Part shown: piece after piece, positions 1 to 9,061 of the stretch
How the letters are laid out: every line of letters begins with the position of its first letter
How positions within the stretch are numbered: the first letter of the stretch is position 1
Assembly (NCBI GenBank): GCA_963785075.1
Contig: CAWATW010000006.1
Coordinates: 186,001 to 250,000 of the forward strand
Reading direction: 5' to 3'
DNA length: 64,000 nt
DNA from: JAOUGY01 sp963785075
GTDB lineage: Bacteria > Actinomycetota > Acidimicrobiia > Spongiisociales > ZC4RG35
The notes under the pieces: generated by a model
What the model saw: the letters and a program-made list of their open reading frames with translations, nothing else
The model's database searches: none
Told to the model about the DNA's origin: nothing
Made by a program: the position numbers and the translations under genes

Positions 1-977
1 CTCGTCGAGCCCCCGTCGACGACGACACCCACGGCCACGAGGCCATCCGAGCTCACACGAAGGCCGATCGGCGCACCTCCCAGATCGGCCAGAGGGATGT
101 CGAGCTGCGAACGGGGCGCGACGACGCCCTCGAACACTGCCTCGGTCATTTCACCAGTGGAGTAGCTGTCTATCTGGATGTTGACGGGCAGCGGACTGTC
201 GGTCGCCACGACCAGCCGAGAGGCCGAATCCCTCACCGTCAAGACCGGAAGCCACCAGTCCTGTGAGAGAGGCACGGCCTCCACGAACGCGTCGTCCTCC
301 GAGGTCGTCTGCAGCATGGCGGCGTGGACTGCCCCCCTCTGTGCATCGAGGCGCACCGAGAGCGATTGGCGCAGCGGGAGTAGTGCGGACAACTGTCGTA
401 CGACGGTGCCGCCGGCAGGTACCAGGATCGATGCGATCTCGGATGCCGAATCATCACCGTTCTCGCTGCTCGATCCCACCGACACCACGGCGTCGATGGC
501 GTATGGGTTGGTCATGACCAGATCGAGCGTATCGCCGCTCATCGTCGAACCACCGATCGCGATGACTGCCTCGCTCGAGGCGGGTGTGCAGCCGGCAGCC
601 GCGGCGGTCCCGTCGCCCACCATCACAACCGCGGCTGCCGCATCCGCAGAGGGCATCTCCGTGAGGAGACCAACGATGCCTGCAGCACCGACGTCGGTCA
701 TGTCGATGACTGCACCGCCAGACGGATCGATCGACCCCACCACCGAGGTGTCCGGACCTCCCGGGACGCGGGTGAAGATCAGATCACCGCGCACGACGGA
801 ACCGACGGCCACGCTCGCATCGGTAGACCGCTCGCTCCGACCGACGCATCCGACGAACGCTGCGCGTTCCGGCTCGAACCCCACATCCGAAGACGCGGCC
901 GGTTCGGCTGGGCGTGCGACCCAGGCCGATGCCACGAGCACCACCACGAGGATCGCTTGGACTCCACGACGGATCAT
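1..977 (-). CDS. DUF5719 family exported protein (C-terminus cut by window edge)
   Basis: Open without a stop from an ATG at 977 to the window edge, about 325 codons. The N-terminus has a signal-like segment (MIRRGVQAILVVVLVASAWV, about residues 1-25) and then an Ala/Val/Ser-rich beta-type extracellular region with no catalytic motif that I recognise. The size, composition and position directly behind a large membrane glycosyltransferase match the DUF5719 proteins of actinobacteria; the family call is from memory of that arrangement. The start overlaps the stop of the upstream gene as ATGA, so the two are translationally coupled and probably act together at the envelope. Function unknown. Confidence 0.6.
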   Translation of the reverse strand, partial: MIRRGVQAILVVVLVASAWVARPAEPAASSDVGFEPERAAFVGCVGRSERSTDASVAVGSVVRGDLIFTRVPGGPDTSVVGSIDPSGGAVIDMTDVGAAGIVGLLTEMPSADAAAAVVMVGDGTAAAAGCTPASSEAVIAIGGSTMSGDTLDLVMTNPYAIDAVVSVGSSSENGDDSASEIASILVPAGGTVVRQLSALLPLRQSLSVRLDAQRGAVHAAMLQTTSEDDAFVEAVPLSQDWWLPVLTVRDSASRLVVATDSPLPVNIQIDSYSTGEMTEAVFEGVVAPRSQLDIPLADLGGAPIGLRVSSDGLVAVGVVVDGGST

Positions 978-3766
978 CGTTGTTCTCTCCCCCAAAGCGC
1001 GAGACCGGCAGCCACGACGAGTACGAGCGCCGAGGCCAGGGCGAGCCCTGAGCGGAGCCCGTCGGCCCGATACGAGATCTCGCCGTCGATGGCCGAGACC
1101 TCGTTCGCCCACTCGGACTGCCTCCAATCGGGCGTCCACCCCGGGTCCGCGTTGTCGGCGACCCGGACGCGGGCGTCGGACGCCGAGCCGATGGCACCGG
1201 TCCGCGTCGATACCCACGACTCGGAAGGCCCCTCCACTCGCGGGCGAGAAGCCAGGTTCTCGTACACGGTCCACCCTTCGAACCGCTGGCGTTCCGCGAG
1301 ATCGACCTGTGCTGCCAGCACCGCAGTCAACGGGACATCATCGGACACCACGAGCCAACGAACGGCGAACTCGGCGAGCAACTCGCCAGGTCGAGCGCTC
1401 ACGCCACGATCGAGCCGGGCAAGCGTCGACTCGAGAGCGCGATCGCCGATGCGGGGCGATGCCAGCCATGCCTGATCCAGGGTGGGCCGCGCACCGGTGA
1501 TCAGCCGGTATTCATAAGCTTCGCCTTGGCGGTACTCGCCGGGCAGATCGTCTGCTGCTCCCACGAGGAGCACTCGTTCGGGTCCTGTGCTGGACTGCAA
1601 CTCGTCGATGAACGCCAAACGATCGGACCACCCTCGGTCCGGCATACCCCCGACTCCATCGAGAACGGCGGGAGCCGAGAAGGCCAAGAGCACGATCGCT
1701 GCGACCACCGCCAGACTCTGTCCTGCCACGTTGGGTCCGCCCGACTCGAAATCGAGATGGAGCGCGCCGCCCACCACGAAGGCAGCCCCCAGCGAGGCCA
1801 AAGCCACCACCGCCACCAGGATCTCACCACTGACCTGTGGCAGTGCACCCAACAGCAGCGCCGCACCAACCATGGCGCCACCCCAACCGGCGACTCTGGC
1901 GTTGGCAGATCGACCGAACATCGACGCGAACAGTGCCGCGGTCAGCAGCGCAAGTGCCAGAACGGGGGAGGGCCACAGGTCGCCGGCGAGCACGTCCAGT
2001 GTGAGCGCAGTCCCGGGCACACCGAGCAGGTACGGAGCAACGACGTCGGCACCGGCGACGAGGCCGATCAGCGACCACCAGAGAGCCGTGTGTCGAACAC
2101 CTGAGCGGGACATGATGGGGATGGCCAGCGCCACGACAACCAGTGGAACGGCCGCCACCGCCGGGGCGAACGCCGCCGTCAGGCCGGCCGACAGCACGAT
2201 CCGCGCCACCTTCCCGATGGTCCTCCGTCCCGAACCTTCCGGATGGTCGATGACGGCGTCCACGAGCCACGGCAATGCCCCCAGGCCCGCCAGCCCCGGC
2301 CAATACGCGTCGGACGTGTAGACCATCGCAAACGGCCCGAGCAGGTAGGCCACACCTGCCAGCCATTTGGCTGCGCCACCCACGCCGAGCCTCGAGAGCA
2401 GGCGGGCCACTCCCCACACTCCACCCACCACCACAGCAAGCGTCACCAGACCGAGCGCACCCGTCCAGCCGCCGAGCAACCACTGCACGGTCGCCACGAG
2501 CGCCGCCGCCGGATGCAACGTCTCGGTGCTCCCCAGTCCTGCAGGATTCCATCCGCCCGCATAGGACCGAAGGACCGACCCCGCCTCGGGATGCAACGGG
2601 AGCCAGAAACCGTCACCGACCGCCGCTCCCAGGACGAGACCACGGGTACCCAGCCCCACGACCAGTGCAGTGATGATCAGGCCGACCGGACCGGCCACCG
2701 AGACCTCACGCTCGAGCTCGTCCTCGGTGACGACGCCCGGCTCCTGGTCGATGAACCAGCCAAACCTCGAGGCCAGGTCGGCACCCAACGCCCGCATTCG
2801 GACCGAGCCAGAGACTTGATACCGGAAGAGCTCCTCGTCACCCGTGGCCCGGATCGCCCTCACCGCGTTTCGGGCGGCAAGAGTCGACGGGAGCCGTGCC
2901 AGATTCCAACCGCTGGCGCGCATCAGGTCGGTGAGTGGCTTCACCTCGCCGAGAACGAGCCTGGCGATTGCGTCCACCAGGCCGAGTACCCATCCGGCCG
3001 GCATCGCCCACAGCAGCGTGATCCACCGATACGCCTTGAGCATGGCCCGCATCCGGCCGGCCTGCTCTCGCCAACCTGCATCCTGCTGTTGGCACCGGTG
3101 AAGGTGCAGAACCTCTGACGACGGCGCAACCATCACACGACCGCCTGCGATGCGAGCGCGTTGAGAGAGGTCGAGACCGGCGGACACAGGTGGGAGACTC
3201 GGGTCGATGCCCCGAAGGCCGCGAATGAGGTCACGGCGCATCAACATCGAGACGCCGGAGATGAACGCCACGTCTCTCACGACGTCGTATTGCTCGAGGT
3301 CCACTTCGTCGGGATCGAGACCCGTGTAGGGCTCTCCGAATACGTCGGTCGCAGCGCCGACCGACTCGAGCCGATCCGTCTCGACACCATCGAGGATCTT
3401 CGACCCGACCAGGCTCGCCTCGTTCCGCTCCGTCTCGGAGACCAGTGCCCCGAGAGCGTCCGGTCGTGGTCTGGCGTCCCCGTGGACCACCCACACGTAG
3501 TCGACGTCGGCGCCCAACCCGGCAACCATGTCTCCGAATGCCGACACGTGCTCGACATTTCGCTTCGAGGCCATGCCGGCCGCGGCTTCGTCGCCACCGA
3601 CGATGATCAGCCGCTCCACCTCGTACACTTGCTTCCTGACCGACTCCAGCGTGACCGGCAGCGACACCTCGTCCACGAACAGGACCGCAGCCACGACGGT
3701 GGGCGTGGCTGGAGTCTCGGATCCGTCCTCGGTTTCGGACGGCAGATCGGTGGATGCGGTCATCAT
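974..3766 (-). CDS. Membrane-anchored family 2 glycosyltransferase, about 930 aa
   Basis: The N-terminal third (about residues 20-260) is a GT2-type domain with an acidic triad-like stretch VVHGDARPRPDAL. It is followed by a long polytopic membrane region (about 12 hydrophobic segments, residues 270-740) and an extracytoplasmic tail ending in one more TM helix, LALASALVLVVAAGLALWG. Such two-part proteins probably transfer sugars to envelope polymers across the membrane; the substrate cannot be read. The ATG at 3766 was chosen because AAGGTG lies 6 nt upstream; a longer frame to 3916 would run into fbiA on the other strand. Only 21 bp separate this start from the fbiA start. Couples by ATGA to the DUF5719 gene. 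Confidence 0.8.
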   Translation of the reverse strand: MMTASTDLPSETEDGSETPATPTVVAAVLFVDEVSLPVTLESVRKQVYEVERLIIVGGDEAAAGMASKRNVEHVSAFGDMVAGLGADVDYVWVVHGDARPRPDALGALVSETERNEASLVGSKILDGVETDRLESVGAATDVFGEPYTGLDPDEVDLEQYDVVRDVAFISGVSMLMRRDLIRGLRGIDPSLPPVSAGLDLSQRARIAGGRVMVAPSSEVLHLHRCQQQDAGWREQAGRMRAMLKAYRWITLLWAMPAGWVLGLVDAIARLVLGEVKPLTDLMRASGWNLARLPSTLAARNAVRAIRATGDEELFRYQVSGSVRMRALGADLASRFGWFIDQEPGVVTEDELEREVSVAGPVGLIITALVVGLGTRGLVLGAAVGDGFWLPLHPEAGSVLRSYAGGWNPAGLGSTETLHPAAALVATVQWLLGGWTGALGLVTLAVVVGGVWGVARLLSRLGVGGAAKWLAGVAYLLGPFAMVYTSDAYWPGLAGLGALPWLVDAVIDHPEGSGRRTIGKVARIVLSAGLTAAFAPAVAAVPLVVVALAIPIMSRSGVRHTALWWSLIGLVAGADVVAPYLLGVPGTALTLDVLAGDLWPSPVLALALLTAALFASMFGRSANARVAGWGGAMVGAALLLGALPQVSGEILVAVVALASLGAAFVVGGALHLDFESGGPNVAGQSLAVVAAIVLLAFSAPAVLDGVGGMPDRGWSDRLAFIDELQSSTGPERVLLVGAADDLPGEYRQGEAYEYRLITGARPTLDQAWLASPRIGDRALESTLARLDRGVSARPGELLAEFAVRWLVVSDDVPLTAVLAAQVDLAERQRFEGWTVYENLASRPRVEGPSESWVSTRTGAIGSASDARVRVADNADPGWTPDWRQSEWANEVSAIDGEISYRADGLRSGLALASALVLVVAAGLALWGREQR

Positions 3767-3787
3767 GAGATTCACCTTGGAGGATCG
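3767..3787. promoter_or_regulatory. 21-bp divergent spacer holding both ribosome binding sites
   Basis: Between the divergent ATGs at 3766 (minus) and 3788 (plus) lie only 21 bases. They contain GGAGG (3779-3783) serving fbiA and, on the other strand, AAGGTG serving the GT2 gene. There is no room for two promoters, so each -10/-35 must lie inside the coding region of the opposite gene and the 5' ends of the transcripts would overlap. Confidence 0.6.
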
Positions 3788-4696
3788 ATGCAGCTCGTGA
3801 TGCTCTCTGGCGGTGTGGGTGGCGCTCGGATGGCCCGTGGCCTGGTTGCGACCCCCGGAGCGGACATCACGGTAGTCGTGAACGTGGCCGACGACGATCT
3901 CATACACGGGGTCCACGTGGCGGCCGACCTCGACACCGTGGTGTACACGCTCGCCGGAGCCGAAGGCCCTGACGGATGGGGACGGTCCGCGGAGACCTGG
4001 CGCGTCATGGACGAGCTGGATCGGTTCCCGGACGCCGACACCTCGTTCCGCCTGGGTGACCTGGACCTAGCGGTGAACCTGTACCGGAGTGGGCGGCTGC
4101 AGGCCGGACATCCTCTCAGCGCGATCACCGCCGACGTGTGTCGCGGCCTGAATGTCCAGGCCACGGTGCTCCCGGCGACCGACGACATCGTTCGCACCAC
4201 CGTGATCACCGACGCCGGTGAGCTCGATTTCCAGACGTACTTCGTCCGTCGCCGCCACCAAGACACGATTCTCGGCGTCGAATTCCGTGGGGCGGCGGCG
4301 GCGGCGCCGGCACCCGGGGTCCTGACGGCAATCGAACGGTCCGAGATCATCATCATCGGGCCGTCGAACCCCATACTGTCGGTGTGGCCGATCCTTGCGA
4401 TACCGGGAATTCGCTCGGCCCTCGACGGATCCGCGCCCGTCGTCGCCGTCAGCCCACTGATCGGTGGGCGTGCGATCAAAGGCCCTGCCGTGGAAGCCAT
4501 GCGTGCGATGGGCTTGACGAACGACCTGAAGGGAATCGTCGAGGCGTATGGTGGCCTCGTGACCCACCTGGTCATCGACGATCGAGAGAGCACGCCCGCC
4601 CCGCCGGGCGTCGAGGTGCTTCGTGCGAACACCATGATCGCCGACCCCGACTCAGCCGCCCGACTCGCCGCAGAGATCGTCGACTGGCTCCGATGA
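3788..4696 (+). CDS. fbiA: 2-phospho-L-lactate transferase (coenzyme F420 biosynthesis)
   Basis: 302 aa, full length for CofD/FbiA. Transfers the phospho-lactyl (or phosphoenolpyruvyl) group from its guanylyl donor to the riboflavin-derived chromophore FO, giving F420-0 or its dehydro form. The N-terminal nucleotide-binding signature MLSGGVGGARMARGL and the internal GPSNPILSV motif are typical. The ATG at 3788 has a good Shine-Dalgarno (GGAGG). Overlaps fbiB as ATGA (4693-4696), the conserved actinobacterial order. Cytoplasmic. The fbiC and fbiD genes are not in this window. Confidence 0.95.
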   Translation: MQLVMLSGGVGGARMARGLVATPGADITVVVNVADDDLIHGVHVAADLDTVVYTLAGAEGPDGWGRSAETWRVMDELDRFPDADTSFRLGDLDLAVNLYRSGRLQAGHPLSAITADVCRGLNVQATVLPATDDIVRTTVITDAGELDFQTYFVRRRHQDTILGVEFRGAAAAAPAPGVLTAIERSEIIIIGPSNPILSVWPILAIPGIRSALDGSAPVVAVSPLIGGRAIKGPAVEAMRAMGLTNDLKGIVEAYGGLVTHLVIDDRESTPAPPGVEVLRANTMIADPDSAARLAAEIVDWLR

Positions 4697-5397
4697 CGGT
4701 GACGATCCAACCGGTCACCGGAATAGGTGAGATCTCCTCAGGCGACGATGTGGCCCGTGCCATCGGCGATGCGATCGAGGCCGGCGGGCTGTACCTCGCC
4801 GATGGCGACATCCTCGTGGTGACACACAAGATCGTCTCGAAGGCCGAGGGCCGTATCGTCGATCTGGCCGACGACGGTCCCGACGCACATCGTCATCTGG
4901 TCGAAGAGGAGACGGTAGAGGTGCTCCGGCGTCGGGGAAGCCTCGTGATCGCCAAGACCCGCCACGGGTTCATCTGCGCCAACGCCGGTGTCGATCGTTC
5001 GAACGCGGGGCCGGCGAGAGCCATCTTGCTCCCGATCGATCCAGATGCCTCGGCCAATCGCGTCCGGCTGCGCCTCGAGCATCGGTTCGACGTCGGGCTC
5101 GCCGTGATCATCAGCGACACCTTCGGGCGGGCATGGAGACGCGGTCTCACCGACGTTGCGATCGGCGTATCCGGCATCGAGCCGATCACCGATCTGCGCG
5201 GTACCACCGATGCCCACGGCAAGGTCCTCGAAGTGTCAGAGGTTGCGGTTGCCGACGAGGTTGCGGCGGCAGCAGATCTGGTGATGGGAAAGGCCGCCCA
5301 GATCCCCGCCGCCATCGTTCGAGGCGTCGACTACGTCCGAGGCACCACCGGCATATCGGCCATCGTCCGACACCCGTCAGAAGACCTCTTCCTCTGA
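4693..5397 (+). CDS. fbiB: Coenzyme F420-0:L-glutamate ligase (single-domain)
   Basis: 234 aa. Adds glutamates to F420-0 in a GTP- and metal-dependent reaction, producing the gamma-linked tail of F420. The signatures GDILVVTHKIVSKAEGR and the DTFGRAWRRGLTDVAIG stretch identify the CofE fold. It is only the CofE half: mycobacterial FbiB (about 450 aa) carries an added C-terminal nitroreductase-like domain, absent here, so reduction of dehydro-F420-0 would need a separate enzyme or another donor. Translationally coupled to fbiA by ATGA. Confidence 0.93.
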   Translation: MTVTIQPVTGIGEISSGDDVARAIGDAIEAGGLYLADGDILVVTHKIVSKAEGRIVDLADDGPDAHRHLVEEETVEVLRRRGSLVIAKTRHGFICANAGVDRSNAGPARAILLPIDPDASANRVRLRLEHRFDVGLAVIISDTFGRAWRRGLTDVAIGVSGIEPITDLRGTTDAHGKVLEVSEVAVADEVAAAADLVMGKAAQIPAAIVRGVDYVRGTTGISAIVRHPSEDLFL

Positions 5398-5536
5398 TCA
5401 CACCGCCCTGGCTCTCCAGGGCTCACCCGACACCGGCTGAAAGCCGTGAGCGCCGGCAACAGCCCGCCCTACGGGCAGCAGGAACGCTGCGCAGTCTGTG
5501 ACGGCCCGCACGGAGCGCAGGAGCCAGCCCACCGCC
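5398..5536. terminator. Hairpin-rich convergent intergenic region
   Basis: 139 bp between the converging fbiB and ugd stops. It holds several self-complementary stretches in a row, including GCCCTGG/CCAGGGC near 5407-5424, CGGCT/AGCCG near 5434-5447 and GCCCG/CGGGC near 5464-5476. There is no T-run. Probably a bidirectional terminator zone; the spacing of short hairpins recalls the arrays at 13.2 and 14.9 kb but the sequences differ. Confidence 0.4.
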
Positions 5537-6802
5537 CTACGCGTTCGGGCGACCGAGGGCCATGTATTTGAGGCCTGCGGCGCGCACGGCTGCCGGGTCG
5601 AGGAGGTTCCGGAGGTCGTACACCTCGTCGCCGTCCATCACCGCTGCCACCTTGCTCATGTCGACCATCCGGAACTCCGGCCATTCCGTCGCAACCAGAA
5701 GCAGCTTGGCACCGGTGGCCGCCGCAATCGGGTCGGGGACCATGTCGACCAGCTCCGACGAGGCTTCCGGGTCGTACGCCCGGACCACGGCACCCTCCGA
5801 CTTCAGCATCTGGGCGATCTTCAGCGCCGGCGACTCGCGGATGTCGTCGGTGCCCGCTTTGAACGCAACACCCCACATCCCGACCTGAGCGGCCGCGAGG
5901 TCACCACCGAGGAGTCTCCGGACATTTCCGACGATCCAATGCCGTTGCGAACGATCTGCATCCACCACCGATTGGAGCAAGGTGAACTCATACCCGGCCT
6001 GACGTGATGTCGCGAGCAGTGCGATCGTGTCCTTCGGGAAACAGGACCCGCCGTAGCCCGGGCCCGGTCGCAGGAAGTGCGGCCCGATTCGCGGGTCGAG
6101 TCCCATACCTTCGACCACGTCGAGAATGTCGGCCCCCAGCGACTCTGCGATGTTGGCAAGGGCGTTCACGAACGTCAGGCGGGTCGCGAGGTACCCGTTG
6201 GCTCCGTACTTGATCAACTCGGCCGAGGTGGGATCCGTTGCGATCACCTTCGCTCCGAGACCGTCGTACAGCCCGGCGACGACGTCGCCGGCCGACCGGT
6301 CGTTGCTGCCGACGACGATCCGGTCGGGGTGGAGGAAATCCGAGACTGCCGAACCTTCGCGCAGAAACTCGGGGTTGCCCACGAGTCGGATGCGACCGTC
6401 GAGCCGTCTCCCGAGCCGGGCCGTGGTCCCAACCGGCACCGTCGACTTGATGGCCACGATGGCACCCTCGCCCAGGCCATCGGCCAGCTGTTTGATCACC
6501 GACTCGACGATGGTCAGGTCGGCCGAGCCGTCGACGCCGGGCGGGGTGGGGAGACACAGGAAGGTCACGTCTGCAGAGGCCGCCGCCTCCAGGTTGTCGC
6601 CGTGGAAGGTCAAGCGTCCCGAGGCAGTACCGGCGGCCATGAGATCATCGAGGCCGCGTTCGTAGATCGGCAACCTACCCTGCGAGAGCTCGGCGAGCTT
6701 GGAGGTATCTGCTTCGCCGACACGAACCCGATGCCCCAGGTGTGCCATTCCGGCCGCCTGGACCAGCCCGACGTATCCCCCACCGATTACGGCGACGTCC
6801 AT
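5537..6802 (-). CDS. UDP-glucose 6-dehydrogenase-type nucleotide sugar dehydrogenase
   Basis: 421 aa. NAD-dependent four-electron oxidation of a UDP-hexose (most likely UDP-glucose) to the UDP-uronate used in surface glycans. The Rossmann motif AVIGGGYVGLVQA is at the N-terminus and the catalytic cysteine motif YGGSCFPKDT is in the middle, both diagnostic. The start at 6802 is set by the Rossmann motif and an AGAGGG/GAAAG purine stretch just upstream; a longer frame exists but adds non-homologous sequence overlapping the LCP gene. Lies 28 bp behind the LCP gene in the same direction, probably one operon. UDP-glucose is the best guess; GDP-mannose dehydrogenases share the fold. Confidence 0.88.
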   Translation of the reverse strand: MDVAVIGGGYVGLVQAAGMAHLGHRVRVGEADTSKLAELSQGRLPIYERGLDDLMAAGTASGRLTFHGDNLEAAASADVTFLCLPTPPGVDGSADLTIVESVIKQLADGLGEGAIVAIKSTVPVGTTARLGRRLDGRIRLVGNPEFLREGSAVSDFLHPDRIVVGSNDRSAGDVVAGLYDGLGAKVIATDPTSAELIKYGANGYLATRLTFVNALANIAESLGADILDVVEGMGLDPRIGPHFLRPGPGYGGSCFPKDTIALLATSRQAGYEFTLLQSVVDADRSQRHWIVGNVRRLLGGDLAAAQVGMWGVAFKAGTDDIRESPALKIAQMLKSEGAVVRAYDPEASSELVDMVPDPIAAATGAKLLLVATEWPEFRMVDMSKVAAVMDGDEVYDLRNLLDPAAVRAAGLKYMALGRPNA

Positions 6803-6830
6803 CTTTCTGCCCTCTCGATCTTCAGTCCAG

Positions 6831-8132
6831 CTATCCCGCCATGCCCGCGGCGTCAGCACCGAGGACGACGACGGCATCGACCTCGGAGGGCACGGTCCCC
6901 GGTTCCACTCTTCCGAATCCGAGCGCAGCGACGATCTCCTCGCCACGATCCTCATCACCCGAGCGCACCGTCACGAGCGTTTCTCGATAATCGGCACGAT
7001 CGGCGTCACCGGTGTCATCGACGAGGAATCCCGCCTGCCCGAGGACGTCCGACCACCGACCCGCGCTCCCCGAGAGTCCGTTGCCGTTCAACACCAACAG
7101 AGTAAAAGGATCGGCTTCTCCGGCGGCCACCCTGAGCGAAGTTCCAGATTGGAACGCCTCGATCACGGCAGATGCCTCGGGCTCCTTGGCAAGTACGACG
7201 GACTGGGACTGAATGGTGTCGGTCACCCCGGGCAAGGTCGCCGCCTCGATGTTGCCTCCCCGAAGGGTTCTCATCCGGAACGCCAGCTCGATGAGCGACG
7301 AGTCGGCCAGTGCGGCATCGATCGACACATGTTCCGAGAAGGAGCCGACGATCGCCCCGGCTTCGGTGAGCGAGGAGGGCCGCTTCATTCGCTCGATGAT
7401 GGCGATGATGAGTGCTTGCTGACGGGCGGTACGGCCGAAGTCGTCGGCGTCGACGGCCACCCACCTGCCGTTCTGAAACTCCTGATACGTGCGAGACCGC
7501 GCGTATGCGAGCGCCTGCTCTCCTCCGAGGAGTTGTTCCCCGGCTTCGACGTCGAGCCCCGACTTCACGTCGCGTGCCGGGTATTCGAAATCGATCACGA
7601 CGCCACCGAGCTGATCCACGATCGCCTGGAAGCCGACGAAGTCGATCTCGACATAGTGGTTGATGTCGACGTCGGTCACGTTCCGAACGGTCTCGACCAG
7701 CAGCGGCGCACCACCCAGGGAGTAGGCAGAGTTGATCTTCGCCGTCCCGTTGTCGGGGATCTCAACCCAGAGGTCACGAGGCAGACTCAGGATCTGGGCC
7801 TCACCCTCGTCGGGATAGACCTTGACCAGCATGATCACGTCCGACCGTTGACCGGCGGCCTCTCCGAACCCCTCGACGCTCTGCAGGTTCTCTCTGGAGT
7901 CGGAGCCGACGACCAGGAACACGATCGGTTCGGCCGATCCGGGCAAGGTGGGTGTGAGTTGCGGAACCACGTCCGACACGGTCTGAGCGCCCGATTGAAC
8001 GGCGTCCTCGATGGACCGGAGCTGCCAATACACGTAGAACACCGCCAAGTTGGCCACAACCAACATGGTGATGAGGATGCGTTTCAGCCATACGGCATAA
8101 CGCCTGGGAGGTGGAGGGGCGGTCGGAGGCAT
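6831..8132 (-). CDS. LytR-CpsA-Psr (LCP) family glycopolymer ligase with LytR_C domain
   Basis: 433 aa. A cytoplasmic proline-rich N-terminus, one TM helix (about residues 15-38), an extracytoplasmic LCP domain (about 80-260, with SLPRDLWVEIP and ALAYARSRT holding the conserved arginines) and a C-terminal LytR_C domain (about 335-430, starting LLVLNGNGLSG). LCP enzymes move lipid-linked glycopolymers onto peptidoglycan. The ATG at 8132 precedes the basic/TM segment; there is no clear Shine-Dalgarno. TACCCT on the minus strand 15 nt upstream could be a -10. The following ugd gene supplies uronate donors, which fits a wall-polysaccharide role. Confidence 0.9.
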   Translation of the reverse strand: MPPTAPPPPRRYAVWLKRILITMLVVANLAVFYVYWQLRSIEDAVQSGAQTVSDVVPQLTPTLPGSAEPIVFLVVGSDSRENLQSVEGFGEAAGQRSDVIMLVKVYPDEGEAQILSLPRDLWVEIPDNGTAKINSAYSLGGAPLLVETVRNVTDVDINHYVEIDFVGFQAIVDQLGGVVIDFEYPARDVKSGLDVEAGEQLLGGEQALAYARSRTYQEFQNGRWVAVDADDFGRTARQQALIIAIIERMKRPSSLTEAGAIVGSFSEHVSIDAALADSSLIELAFRMRTLRGGNIEAATLPGVTDTIQSQSVVLAKEPEASAVIEAFQSGTSLRVAAGEADPFTLLVLNGNGLSGSAGRWSDVLGQAGFLVDDTGDADRADYRETLVTVRSGDEDRGEEIVAALGFGRVEPGTVPSEVDAVVVLGADAAGMAG

Positions 8133-8250
8133 GACGGCGAGCGAGTCAGGGTACCAGCGGCGTCGGGGCAAAGGACCAGCGAGGTTCGGCGCAACGCCGC
8201 CTACCTGAGGACCTGAGGCGGGCAGCCGGCGCGCTAGCCTGACCGCCACT

Positions 8251-8994
8251 GTGGCTGTTCTCCCCCATGAAGGCACCTACTCGGTCATGTACCGGAGTCT
8301 GCCGGTTCCAGTCGGAAGCGGATACCGCCCCGGATACCTCGCCAGGCCCGACAAGGCCGGTCGGTTCCCCGCGGTCGTCCTCGTTCCGGACTATGACGGT
8401 GTGAGCGCCCACGAGAAAGCCCTGGCGCGGAAGCTGGCACGACATGGACTGGCCGTGGTCGCCGTCGACCTGTATGCGGTCTCCCGCACCGGAGACGCCC
8501 TCGAGGACTATCACTCGCTCGATGACAACGAGGCGATACGAGTGCTCGATGAAACTCATGAATGGCTCGCCAGCGACGACACCGACTGGGCGCACTCGGA
8601 GCGGATCGGCATCCTGGGCCTCGAGATCGGTGGCCGATTCGCCATCATCGAAGCCGCATACCGATCCTGGGTCGCGTCGACAGCCGTCGTGTACGCGCCA
8701 CTCACGGGAGACGAGGAGCGTCGCTACCAGGTGGCCGACATGCTCGGGCACATCGGACAGCCGCTCCTGGGTCTCTATGCGGCGGGGGACGAGTTCATCG
8801 CCACCGACTCGGTGGACGAGGCTCAGAACCGCAACGCTTCCGGCTCCTGGCTCCTCTACGAGGGTGTAGGGCACGGCTTCCTCGACGAATCCGATCAGAA
8901 CTACGACCAATCCTCGGCGGAGGACGCCGCCGTGCGCATCGTCGAGTTCTTCAGGGCCACGCTCCCGGAGCCTGAGCGCCTCGATCTGGGCTGA
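8251..8994 (+). CDS. Dienelactone hydrolase-family alpha/beta protein lacking the nucleophile
   Basis: 247 aa with the dienelactone hydrolase fold: VVLVPDYDGVS after strand 3, a GDEFI acid loop and a GVGHGF histidine loop. The nucleophile elbow, normally G-x-C-x-G or G-x-S-x-G, reads GLEIGG, with Glu (GAG codon) at the Cys/Ser position. Asp and His of the triad are kept. Either a pseudo-enzyme or a changed chemistry. Starts with GTG, 10 nt after TAGCCT (8235-8240) and with no Shine-Dalgarno, consistent with a near-leaderless mRNA. Lies alone between LCP and birA; substrate unknown. Confidence 0.8.
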   Translation: MAVLPHEGTYSVMYRSLPVPVGSGYRPGYLARPDKAGRFPAVVLVPDYDGVSAHEKALARKLARHGLAVVAVDLYAVSRTGDALEDYHSLDDNEAIRVLDETHEWLASDDTDWAHSERIGILGLEIGGRFAIIEAAYRSWVASTAVVYAPLTGDEERRYQVADMLGHIGQPLLGLYAAGDEFIATDSVDEAQNRNASGSWLLYEGVGHGFLDESDQNYDQSSAEDAAVRIVEFFRATLPEPERLDLG

Positions 8995-9061
8995 CGAACA
9001 TCGGCACGGCCGAGCGGAGGTCACACTCGTCGGTCGGAGCCGGATCCCACGGACCGACCCA

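Noticed and set aside
178..1500. Long plus-strand frame over the DUF5719 and GT2 genes
   Set aside because: Composition is Arg/Pro/Ser-rich and it is antisense to two well-supported genes; typical high-GC shadow frame.
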